DNA of 64,000 nucleotides from Sphingobacterium sp. LZ7M1 (GTDB lineage: Bacteria; Bacteroidota; Bacteroidia; Sphingobacteriales; Sphingobacteriaceae): contig NZ_CP101134.1 of assembly GCF_024296865.1 (NCBI RefSeq), positions 4,340,001 through 4,404,000 of the forward strand, in the 5' to 3' direction. The notes under the pieces are model-generated. The model had not been told where the DNA came from. It saw only the letters and a program-made list of their open reading frames with translations, and did no database searches. The translations under genes and the position numbers were made by a program. This document shows positions 56,682 to 64,000 of this stretch, one piece after another (position 1 is the stretch's first letter; every line of letters starts with the position of its first letter).

Positions 56682-57893
56682 ATGATCCGATTCTACCTAT
56701 TTCTTGCGTCTATTTTCTTTGCCCATCCCCTATTGGCCCAACATAGCATCCAAGGGAAAATCATCAATGCAGATGACCGCAGCCCTATGGCCGGTGCTTC
56801 AATCTATATCAATAATTCTTCATTGGGAACCAGCTCGAATAAGGAAGGACTGTTTACCCTCCATTCGCCGAACAGGAATGTTGAACTGGTGGTGAGCAAT
56901 ATGGGCTTTGAAAAAAGGGTCTTGGAAATACAGCTCCCCCTGCAGCACGAGCTGGTCATCGCGATCAAGGAAAAGTCCACAGCTATAGAAGAAGTGGTGG
57001 TTACCAATTACCTAAAAGATGGCTGGAAGGAATGGGGCGACTTTTTTATTGAGAATTTAATAGGACAAGGAGACTTTGCCGAGGAATGCAAAATCCTTAA
57101 CCATGAGGTCGTAAAATTCCGATTTGACAAAAAGGCTAATGTCTTGACGGCAATCTGTACCGAGCCCCTTAAGATTCGTAATGATGCCCTGGGTTATGAG
57201 CTGACCTACGACCTAGGGGGATTTAGAATGGACTTTGCAAGCAGGATGTTTCTTTTCGAGGGTTATGCTTTTTTTAAGGATATAGGCAAGGGACGGTCTA
57301 AATATAAAAAGAACCGAAATGTGTCCTACCTATTGTCCTTGAACAGGTTTGTGCGGAGTACCTATAACAAACAATGGGAACAGGACGGTTATATCGTCAG
57401 GAAATTGGTTAAGGAAGACAATGCAGTTCGCCTGGAGGCCAGACAAAAATATAATGCCATATTAGACAGCGTTCAGAAGAAATATCGAGGAAACTGGAAC
57501 CTATTCTATGTCTCTCAAAAGGACTACACGGAAGACAAGGTAAATACCATACGAAAGCAGATGACTCAACCTGAGAAAATCAGCTATTTGATGGGGATTA
57601 TGCGTCCCACTGAAATTATCGCAGCAGAGGATAAAGAGAAGGGCCTCATGAAAATTAATTACGCTGATTACCTCTATATCATCTACCCTGCTGATTTTTC
57701 AAAATCCAAGAACAAGATCTTACAGAAAGCCGCCAGCGAGGTTTCCGAACTGTCCATCGTCGAGACCGATGGAATCATCATTGAGCCACAAGGCTCCTAT
57801 TTTCCAACGGCTAACTGGATATTGAGCGGCTATGCCGTTGGCTATTCTAAACTAGCCTATATGTTGCCCTTGGATTATGTACCAAGTGATTAA
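56682..57893 (+). CDS. Exported carboxypeptidase-like regulatory domain protein
   Basis: A 403-residue protein with signal peptide (cleaved near LLAQ), N-terminal CarboxypepD-like domain (SIQGKIINADDRSPMAGASIYINNSSLGTSSNKEGLFTLHSPNRNVELVVSNMGFEKRVLEI) and a 300-residue unrecognised C-terminal region, containing a second-half segment KNRNVSYLLSLNRFVRSTYNK. The same architecture is frequent in Bacteroidota as a stand-alone envelope protein. Function unknown. Confidence 0.8.
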   Translation: MIRFYLFLASIFFAHPLLAQHSIQGKIINADDRSPMAGASIYINNSSLGTSSNKEGLFTLHSPNRNVELVVSNMGFEKRVLEIQLPLQHELVIAIKEKSTAIEEVVVTNYLKDGWKEWGDFFIENLIGQGDFAEECKILNHEVVKFRFDKKANVLTAICTEPLKIRNDALGYELTYDLGGFRMDFASRMFLFEGYAFFKDIGKGRSKYKKNRNVSYLLSLNRFVRSTYNKQWEQDGYIVRKLVKEDNAVRLEARQKYNAILDSVQKKYRGNWNLFYVSQKDYTEDKVNTIRKQMTQPEKISYLMGIMRPTEIIAAEDKEKGLMKINYADYLYIIYPADFSKSKNKILQKAASEVSELSIVETDGIIIEPQGSYFPTANWILSGYAVGYSKLAYMLPLDYVPSD

Positions 57894-57900
57894 GCTTAAA

Positions 57901-58266
57901 TTATAGGGCAATTCCGCTTCCACCGATAACCTTTATTTCATCTTCGAATTCTTTCCAAAAACGGATATATCGAAACTGGGCTTCAAAAGGTTCTCCGGAA
58001 TAACTTCCCATTAACCTCATTCTTAAGGTGATTATGGCAACGTCATCAATGATATTTAGGTTTTCAACATCTGGGCTGAGATCAATGATTTTAAGAACTC
58101 CAGAACGATAGGTTTCTAAATCCTTCTCTTTGCCAATAATCTCTCCGCTTGGGATAATAAACAGCAAATCCTTATGCAATAGCTTATCCAACATTTCGAG
58201 GTTGGCCGATTTCATGGCATCATAAAGTTGGTTTTCAAGGGTCAGGATATCTTGCTTTTTCATCAT
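57901..58266 (-). CDS. Nuclear transport factor 2-like (DUF4440) protein
   Basis: A 121-residue cytoplasmic SnoaL/NTF2-like cone fold: LTLENQLYDAMKSANLEMLDKLLHKDLLFIIPSGEIIGKEKDLETYRSG, then IDDVAIITLRMRLMGSYSGEPFEAQFRYIRFWKE. Members can be isomerases, dehydratases or binding proteins; the catalytic residues cannot be assigned. The Met three bases inside the ORF is an equal start candidate. Confidence 0.85.
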   Translation of the reverse strand: MMKKQDILTLENQLYDAMKSANLEMLDKLLHKDLLFIIPSGEIIGKEKDLETYRSGVLKIIDLSPDVENLNIIDDVAIITLRMRLMGSYSGEPFEAQFRYIRFWKEFEDEIKVIGGSGIAL

Positions 58267-58380
58267 GGCATTCGATTTATGATCAGGTTATTTATTCCTA
58301 TAGTAACGACAATTCAAACGTTTCATTATTCATATTAGCTACAACAAGGAACTATGTCAGCCTAAATCCAAAGACATTAA

Positions 58381-58416
58381 AAAAGGGGAATAAACCTTGA
58401 AGCTTATTCCCCTTTT
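58381..58416. terminator. Bidirectional terminator
   Basis: Stem AAAAGGGGAATAA/TTATTCCCCTTTT (13 bp) around a 10-base loop, with T-rich flank on the minus strand. Ends the big ThuA-type operon. Confidence 0.88.
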
Positions 58417-58419
58417 CTA

Positions 58420-61400
58420 TTATTTCGTCACTTTCATGACCCCGTTCATTATTCGCCAATGCCCTGGGAAAGTACAGGCAAATGGATAATCTCCCGGCTC
58501 CGAAGGCACTTTAATGTTCAATTCATAAGAACCTTCCGGATCAATCAAGGAGGTACTGAATAAGACATCAGGTGTATTTGGAATATACTGAAGCTCGGCT
58601 GCATTGCTTTGAGTGGCCAACTTATCAGCGGCCTGTCCAACACGGTCCAGACTACCCGGTTTCAGGATCAGTAGATTATGCTGCATATGGTCAGGGTTTT
58701 CAAAAATGATCTTCAGATTTGATCCCGCCTTCGCAGAAAAATTAGTGATATCATACTTCATTTCCCCAACGATAGCCTTAATTTTTAAGACCTTATCCGC
58801 CTCTACGGTACTGCCTTCAGCCACTACCGTTTTGTTCATAGCCACCAATCGCCCATCCTCTAGGTTTCCATTAAAGTCAAAATCCTTAGCAAAATCTCCT
58901 GGGCTATCATTTGGCCCTTGTTCAGCATCCTTGGATGCACTGGCTTTCCCAACCAATAGGAAACCATCTTGTTTTTCAGGGAATAGACCTAATGTCTTGC
59001 CTTCTGCTACCTTCGCATCATCAATGAACACTAGCATCTTGCCATCAGACAATAAGGAAGTCCTCAGCTTAAATGTAGGTTTTGTTAGTACCTCAGATTG
59101 AATGACAGCTTTATTTCCTTTTTGGTTGACCCTAAATTCCAGTCTACCATCTTTGAAAGAAACTGCAAATCCATCCTTCTTGTTGCCATAGGAAAGCAAG
59201 GCTCCATTTAGGGGCTTCTTATCTTTCTGACTTACTGTACCCACAAAATGGATCTCCCTATTCATCAGATCAGGAATTTGCCTTGGCCCAATCACTCCGT
59301 TCCTTGCCGTATTCAGCGCAAGGACGTTCATGTTATTTCCGGCAATGATCCTTTCTGCTAAGGAACCATTGGCGTTTGAAAAGTCAGGGTGTCCAAACTT
59401 CGTATGATATTCATGCATAAAATCTTTCTGGTGAATACCACCGGCAATCATCAAGGCATGGAATAACCATTTGTCTTTTTCATTTTCAGGGTTCTGTACC
59501 GCATCAAAGATCACCTTAGCAACTTTTGGACTTGGCGGCGCTTCAGATAAAGCCAATATGGCCGCTAAGCGAACTCTCAAGTCCTTATCCTGCACGACAC
59601 CTGCGGAAATCAACTCATCGATCACCTTCGCGTTTTTAGGCAAGGTCTGAATAGCTGCCCTTCTCACCCCTGCGGCTGGGTGCTTAAGAGCCTTAAGAAC
59701 CGCATCAAAGCTGGCGTTCTCCCCATCAGACAGTAAACCCAAACCATGCAAAGTCCAGATTGCGTGAATGGCACCCCCATTGATGTTGACCTCATCCACC
59801 GACTTATCACTGATCAGTTTGTTAAGGTCATTGGCAACAGACTTATCCGCGCCTTCGACCAATAGACGTTGAGCGGTCGTACGCCAGAACATATTATCGC
59901 TCGTCAATGCGTCGACTAATTCACGTCCTTTCTTGCCATCCAATTTAAACTTCCTTTGCTTGGCCGCATCTTCATGCACCAACCGGTAAATACGACCTTT
60001 AGAACTATCCCTCAATGGGTCTATATAGGCATTTCCAGGTCCGTTGTCAAAGCCTTGAGGAGTTGGATTATGTTGGATGATAAAGTTATACCAGTCCAAG
60101 AACCACAACGCACCATCAGGACCTACTTTGGCCTCCACAGGTCCAAACCAGTTATCAGAACTAGCGACCATGTTCCAGCCATCGTCCTTTTCCTTGAATC
60201 CAGATCCCGAAGGTTCCAAGATATGTTTATGGATCAGGCGTCCGGTCGGTTCAGCAATAAAAGCTACCCTATTCCAATATTCTTGAGGAAAGGCACGTGC
60301 CGTATAGAGATTATGGCCAGCTGCAGCGGTAAATCCGCCAAATACATCCACCTGGCGCAGTTCTTTAGTTAATTCATGTATTTTGTAGTGAGCATCAATC
60401 TTCTCGATCCCCCGCTCATTCAGGTTAGCTTTTTCATAGTAGCGAGCAGGAATAGCCATAAAGTTACTGTGCTCGTTATTGGCCGTGGACAGGAATACAT
60501 CAAAATCCTCCGAGAATCCCAATCCCCAAGTGTTATTGGTCGTGGTCCCAAGGAATTCAAAATCTTGAGCTTTTGGATTAAAACGATATGCTCCCGAGCC
60601 AAATTTATAAGGTTTGCCCGCAATATTACCTTCAAATCCAGAATAACCAACGGTTCCCCAGATTTTGTTATCCATTCCATATTTCAGGTTAGATGGACCA
60701 GCATGCGTATCAAAGGTTCCCCAACCATCAATCAATACCTTGCGAACATCTGCTTTGCCATCACCATCGGTATCTTTTAAGAACAGAAAGTGAGGGGCCT
60801 GAGCGACGATAATCCCGCCATCAGAAAACACAAAAGAAGTCGGGATATTAAGGCCTTCAGCAAATACAGTGAACTTATCCGCCTTGCCATCATTATCCGT
60901 ATCCTCACAGATGGTGATTCGATCATCACCTTCCCCTTTGTCATTTCTTACGGTATTCGGATAGTCGACCGTCTCTATCACCCATAGCCTTCCCTGTTCA
61001 TCCCAGTCCATTGCAATCGGCTTTTTAATGTCCGGTTCACTGGCAAACAGCTCCAGGCGAAACCCTACAGGCACCTGTATCAGGGTCTGCGATTGTTCCG
61101 GCGTTAATGGGTGCTGATAGCGCGGTGCCGGATCTTTGCGTTCATAATTAGGCATGCGCGCTTCCTCATATTGAGGCTTCGCAATCTCATACTTCTTCAT
61201 GCGCTCCACAGCCTTATCACCGACAGCCCAAAGGATACCGTTCTTTATCAATTGTAAAAATCCAGGGTTACGGAAAGTTCGCTCATCATGGCCAAATGCC
61301 GTATAGAACACCCGGCCCTTACCATGCTCTTTTACCCAGGTATAAGGCTCTCTATGCGTGCTATCCACACGTTCCATCAACACTTCGATATCTTTAGCCA

Positions 61401-61911
61401 ATAGATGATGCACATAGGTTTCATCCCATTCGGTGACAAATGGCGAAAGACCTTTCATCACCGGATGGTCAGGCTTGATGATCTCAGCACCAAAAGAACC
61501 ACCTCCATGGCTCTTGAATTGGCCACCGATCAAGGCAACGACATCATCCGAGTTCCTAAAGCAGTAGGATGCAGAGTGGATATTAATATAGCCTTTACCG
61601 GAGGCTACATAATCCAACAAGGCCTTCTCCTGCGCCGGACTGATCGTATCATGGTTCGCATATAAGATCAAACCATCGTATTTCTTGAGATCTGGACGCG
61701 TCAAATCGTCGGGATCGATGGAATAGGTAATATTTATTCCATCAGCGAAATACTCTTTTGACAAGATGTCGGCCAATAGTTCCGAGTCATGGTGTTTACT
61801 ATCATGCCCCAGAAAAAACAGTTCCAGTCTTCTAGGTTTGTTATCATCGGCACATCCCAGTACCGACAGAACAACACAGAACAGAACGCAAAATTTTAAA
61901 ATCTTATTCAT
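58420..61911 (-). CDS. ThuA / sugar-dehydrogenase-like propeller / HEAT / LamG-like / cupredoxin multidomain protein
   Basis: A 1163-residue exported lipoprotein (lipobox LGC near residue 20). Domains in order: ThuA-like (25-230; RRLELFFLGHDSKHHD, YDGLILYANHD, GYINIHSASYCF); six-bladed propeller (about 280-640; FRLELFASEPDIKKPIAMDWDEQGRLWVIE, GVDGALWFLDWYN-like PDGALWFLDWYN); HEAT-like repeats (about 680-850; VRRAAIQTLPKNAKVIDELI, VRLAAILALSEA); a concanavalin-like segment (about 900-1020); and a cupredoxin (1049-1163) with all four type-1 copper ligands: His1078, Cys1146, His1151, Met1155 (CTFPGHWRIM). There is no CxxCH haem site, unlike the related protein at 6110-8788. Third gene of the operon. 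Confidence 0.9.
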   Translation of the reverse strand: MNKILKFCVLFCVVLSVLGCADDNKPRRLELFFLGHDSKHHDSELLADILSKEYFADGINITYSIDPDDLTRPDLKKYDGLILYANHDTISPAQEKALLDYVASGKGYINIHSASYCFRNSDDVVALIGGQFKSHGGGSFGAEIIKPDHPVMKGLSPFVTEWDETYVHHLLAKDIEVLMERVDSTHREPYTWVKEHGKGRVFYTAFGHDERTFRNPGFLQLIKNGILWAVGDKAVERMKKYEIAKPQYEEARMPNYERKDPAPRYQHPLTPEQSQTLIQVPVGFRLELFASEPDIKKPIAMDWDEQGRLWVIETVDYPNTVRNDKGEGDDRITICEDTDNDGKADKFTVFAEGLNIPTSFVFSDGGIIVAQAPHFLFLKDTDGDGKADVRKVLIDGWGTFDTHAGPSNLKYGMDNKIWGTVGYSGFEGNIAGKPYKFGSGAYRFNPKAQDFEFLGTTTNNTWGLGFSEDFDVFLSTANNEHSNFMAIPARYYEKANLNERGIEKIDAHYKIHELTKELRQVDVFGGFTAAAGHNLYTARAFPQEYWNRVAFIAEPTGRLIHKHILEPSGSGFKEKDDGWNMVASSDNWFGPVEAKVGPDGALWFLDWYNFIIQHNPTPQGFDNGPGNAYIDPLRDSSKGRIYRLVHEDAAKQRKFKLDGKKGRELVDALTSDNMFWRTTAQRLLVEGADKSVANDLNKLISDKSVDEVNINGGAIHAIWTLHGLGLLSDGENASFDAVLKALKHPAAGVRRAAIQTLPKNAKVIDELISAGVVQDKDLRVRLAAILALSEAPPSPKVAKVIFDAVQNPENEKDKWLFHALMIAGGIHQKDFMHEYHTKFGHPDFSNANGSLAERIIAGNNMNVLALNTARNGVIGPRQIPDLMNREIHFVGTVSQKDKKPLNGALLSYGNKKDGFAVSFKDGRLEFRVNQKGNKAVIQSEVLTKPTFKLRTSLLSDGKMLVFIDDAKVAEGKTLGLFPEKQDGFLLVGKASASKDAEQGPNDSPGDFAKDFDFNGNLEDGRLVAMNKTVVAEGSTVEADKVLKIKAIVGEMKYDITNFSAKAGSNLKIIFENPDHMQHNLLILKPGSLDRVGQAADKLATQSNAAELQYIPNTPDVLFSTSLIDPEGSYELNIKVPSEPGDYPFACTFPGHWRIMNGVMKVTK

Positions 61912-61953
61912 CTTAATATTATTGAGATAAAGGTTCCTCAGGAAGCAAAACCA

Positions 61954-63099
61954 TTAATTGGTTTCCCAAGTAAAATCAGGTAAAGGAATGATCTCTCCAC
62001 CTTTCAGGGCAGACTCATGCGCCAAAATACCCACACAGGTTATATTTGCAGATTGCCTAGCATTCGGAAATGGCTGTCTGCCCTCTACCAATGCACTGAT
62101 AAATTCATGTACTAAATGCGGATGCGAACCCCCATGCCCACTTCCTTGCAGGAAAGAAAGGTGTTGGTTTTCGCCTTCATCATAAACTCCGGCCCTTGTA
62201 AAATGCTGAATCGGTTCCGGTAGCAAATGAGCATAATCTGGACAGTCCACTTCTTCAGGAATTTCAGGCTCCGGACGTTTGGCCACATGCAAGACCAATG
62301 GCTTGCCTTCAATCAATGGCCATTCCACGGACTGCTTGGATCCATATACCTCAAAGCTCTCGCGGTATTGCCTAGCCGTATCAAATAGCGACCGGTACAC
62401 TTGAGCACTTAGGTCAGAGTTCCTGAATTTTATATGTGCAGATTCAATGGCAAATGGAGAATTGTAATGCCCAACCAGATCCTCGCGGATGGTACCAGAG
62501 CCAAAGCAGGACACATACTCCGCTTCATTACGCGTTAAGCCTAAAACCGGCCCTACACAGTGCGTAGCATAATGCATCGGCGGCAGACCCGGCCAATAGT
62601 TCGGCCAACCATCCATATCCTGCTGATGGCTCGCTTTAAGGAATTGGATCTTGCCCAGCTCACCCTTCTCGTATAGTTCCTTCATAAATAGGAATTCACG
62701 CGCATACAGCACGGTTTCCATCATCATATAGGTTAGACCAGTTTCCTCCACCGCTTCCACGATCTGTCTACATTCATCAACTGTAGTAGCCATCGGAACT
62801 GTACAGGCCACGTGCTTGCCGGCACGCAATGCCTTGATCGATTGCTCCGCATGGTTTGGAATAGGTGTGTTGATATGTACGGCATCAATATTTTCATCTT
62901 TCAGCAGCTCATCATAATCGGTATAGCGCTTTTCTATCGAAAAGGCATCTCCAATTTCGTTCAGGCTCGCTTCATTACGTTGACAGATAGCATATAGGTT
63001 TGCATGAGGGTGCTGTTGGTAAATAGGAATAAACTCCGCTCCAAATCCTAACCCGATAATAGCTACATTAATTTTTTCTTTCTTCATCATTTCGTTCAT
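61954..63099 (-). CDS. Gfo/Idh/MocA family oxidoreductase, altered EKP motif
   Basis: A 381-residue protein. Rossmann start VAIIGLGFGAEFIPIYQQHP; second part with YWPGLPPMHYATHCVGPVLGL, EDLVGHYNSPFAIESAHIKF and PHLVHEFISALVEGRQPFPN. The usual EKP catalytic-lysine motif reads ACTVPMATT, so the canonical Lys is missing, as in a subfamily of this fold. It may still bind NAD(P) but use another base or have lost dehydrogenase activity. Located between a ThuA-type gene and an epimerase-like gene in one operon (gaps 42 and 8 bases). Confidence 0.88.
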   Translation of the reverse strand: MNEMMKKEKINVAIIGLGFGAEFIPIYQQHPHANLYAICQRNEASLNEIGDAFSIEKRYTDYDELLKDENIDAVHINTPIPNHAEQSIKALRAGKHVACTVPMATTVDECRQIVEAVEETGLTYMMMETVLYAREFLFMKELYEKGELGKIQFLKASHQQDMDGWPNYWPGLPPMHYATHCVGPVLGLTRNEAEYVSCFGSGTIREDLVGHYNSPFAIESAHIKFRNSDLSAQVYRSLFDTARQYRESFEVYGSKQSVEWPLIEGKPLVLHVAKRPEPEIPEEVDCPDYAHLLPEPIQHFTRAGVYDEGENQHLSFLQGSGHGGSHPHLVHEFISALVEGRQPFPNARQSANITCVGILAHESALKGGEIIPLPDFTWETN

Positions 63100-63107
63100 T
63101 GATTATG

Positions 63108-63980
63108 TTAGTCTAATTTATTGGCCGCCCATTTCTGCAAAAACGCATGCCCATCACGCGCAAATGCATCTTGATCCTCGGCTAGATTGCGCCAAATGCA
63201 AACTGCCGCTGCCAACTCTTTATTTTCTGGTGTAAAACTTTCAATCGATACGGCACCCTTATAGCCGATTGCCAAAAGTGCCTCATAGAAGGCGCCCCAA
63301 CTGGCATTTCCTGTGCCCGGAGTACCACGATAATTCTCCGATACCTGCACATGGATCAACTTATCTCCAGCTTTTCGGATTGCCAATCCTGGATCCGGTT
63401 CCTCGATGTTCATATGGAACATATCCAGACAGATCTTGGCCGCAGGGTGATTGAGGTCATGGATCAATCGCAAAACATCATCTACATTATTGATCAGATC
63501 CGACTCAAAGCGATTTAAAGGTTCCAATCCTAATTCCAAACCTCTGGAAGCCGCCATCTCACAGACCTTCCCTAAATTATCAACCGCCCTGTTCCATTCA
63601 ATTTGGCGCTGTGCATCCGGAACCATCCGAGCTTTGCCCACTGCAGAATACATAGGACCAGCGAAAAAACTGGCTCCCAATTCATTGGAAATATTTAGGC
63701 AATCCTCGATATACTGAAGACCGGTCTTTTGCAAGGACTCATCATCACTGGTCAAATCCCTAGTCGGTCCAAACGCACCGCATACCAGTGCTTGCAAACC
63801 ATTCCTTTCAAGCTCCTTAGCAATCTTTTGGGTATCGATCAACAAAGGGTCTTCCACCGCTATCTCCACAACTTCGTATCCCAAGCTTGCTATTTTCTCA
63901 AACAGGCCAGCAGCATCCTCCGTACGGAAAGGAGAAGTCCATAGCCAGGTGCTAATGCCTAATTTTACAGGTAATTGCAT
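63108..63980 (-). CDS. Sugar phosphate isomerase/epimerase, ketose 3-epimerase-like
   Basis: A 290-residue TIM barrel of the AP endonuclease 2/DTE family: LGISTWLWTSPF, YEVVEIAVEDP, FGPTRDLTS, SFFAGPMYSAVG, LEPLNRFES (Glu), KICLDMFHMNIEEPD (Asp, His), HVQVSENYRGTPGTG and GAVSIESF (Glu), the four metal-binding positions of D-tagatose/D-allulose 3-epimerases. No signal peptide, so cytoplasmic. First gene visible of the minus-strand operon; it starts 20 bases from the right edge and more genes may precede it outside the window. Confidence 0.9.
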   Translation of the reverse strand: MQLPVKLGISTWLWTSPFRTEDAAGLFEKIASLGYEVVEIAVEDPLLIDTQKIAKELERNGLQALVCGAFGPTRDLTSDDESLQKTGLQYIEDCLNISNELGASFFAGPMYSAVGKARMVPDAQRQIEWNRAVDNLGKVCEMAASRGLELGLEPLNRFESDLINNVDDVLRLIHDLNHPAAKICLDMFHMNIEEPDPGLAIRKAGDKLIHVQVSENYRGTPGTGNASWGAFYEALLAIGYKGAVSIESFTPENKELAAAVCIWRNLAEDQDAFARDGHAFLQKWAANKLD

Positions 63981-64000
63981 ATAATTATTTTAATAAATTG

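Overview
The window comes from a member of the Bacteroidota, most likely Sphingobacteriaceae and close to Sphingobacterium or Pedobacter. The evidence is a SusC/SusD pair, TonB-dependent receptors with carboxypeptidase-like N-domains, a bamD-rpoZ-coaBC operon, many genes without Shine-Dalgarno sequences, and repeated use of the Bacteroidota promoter pattern TTTG-N19/21-TAnnTTTG. Base composition is moderately AT-rich outside the rRNA operon.

Layout. 0-9 kb: end of a LolC/E-type permease, a NifU-like Fe-S protein, bamD-rpoZ-coaBC, an RNA m5C methyltransferase, a START-like protein and a large propeller/HEAT/cytochrome c protein. 9.2-15 kb: a complete minus-strand rRNA operon (16S, tRNA-Ile, tRNA-Ala, 23S, 5S) with tandem promoters, boxA-like sites and a strong terminator. 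15-28.7 kb: housekeeping genes (def, miaA, rng, an HU-type protein and a 29-residue mS38/COX24-like gene that is easily missed), plus a BlaI/BlaR1-type pair with two clear operators. 28.8-38.4 kb: a TonB receptor, a LytS/LytTR two-component pair, a nucleoside hydrolase, small secreted proteins and a 2OG-Fe(II) oxygenase. 38.8-43.6 kb: an isolated SusC/SusD pair. 44-50 kb: PepSY-like, SdiA-regulated-like, metallophosphoesterase, methyltransferase and GH92 mannosidase genes. 50-64 kb: carbohydrate and cell-wall catabolism (enolase-superfamily enzyme, DUF1080 hydrolase, NamZ-like muramidase, GT-D glycosyltransferase) around a stretch of gene debris. It ends in a minus-strand operon of ketose epimerase-like, Gfo/Idh/MocA-like and giant ThuA/propeller/HEAT/cupredoxin proteins.

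How the parts work together. The rRNA operon, bamD, rpoZ, coaBC, miaA, def, rng and HU are core functions. The BlaI/M56 pair looks like a self-controlled envelope-stress or antibiotic-sensing switch, but its extracytoplasmic region is a seven-unit 23-residue repeat, not a penicillin-binding sensor domain. The right end resembles a 3-keto-sugar (ThuA/ThuB-like) catabolic set: an oxidoreductase-family protein, a DUF1080 hydrolase, an epimerase-type barrel and an exported propeller protein carrying a type-1 copper domain. A related propeller protein at the left end carries haem c instead.

The most notable observations are the BlaI operator pair, the M56 repeat domain, the copper-for-haem swap, a dead SusC receptor behind a promoter that still looks intact, an altered CoaC active site, an inverted repeat looping out the two spacer tRNAs, and several genes whose promoters predict leaderless mRNAs. 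No CRISPR array, prophage, transposase or intact insertion sequence was seen.
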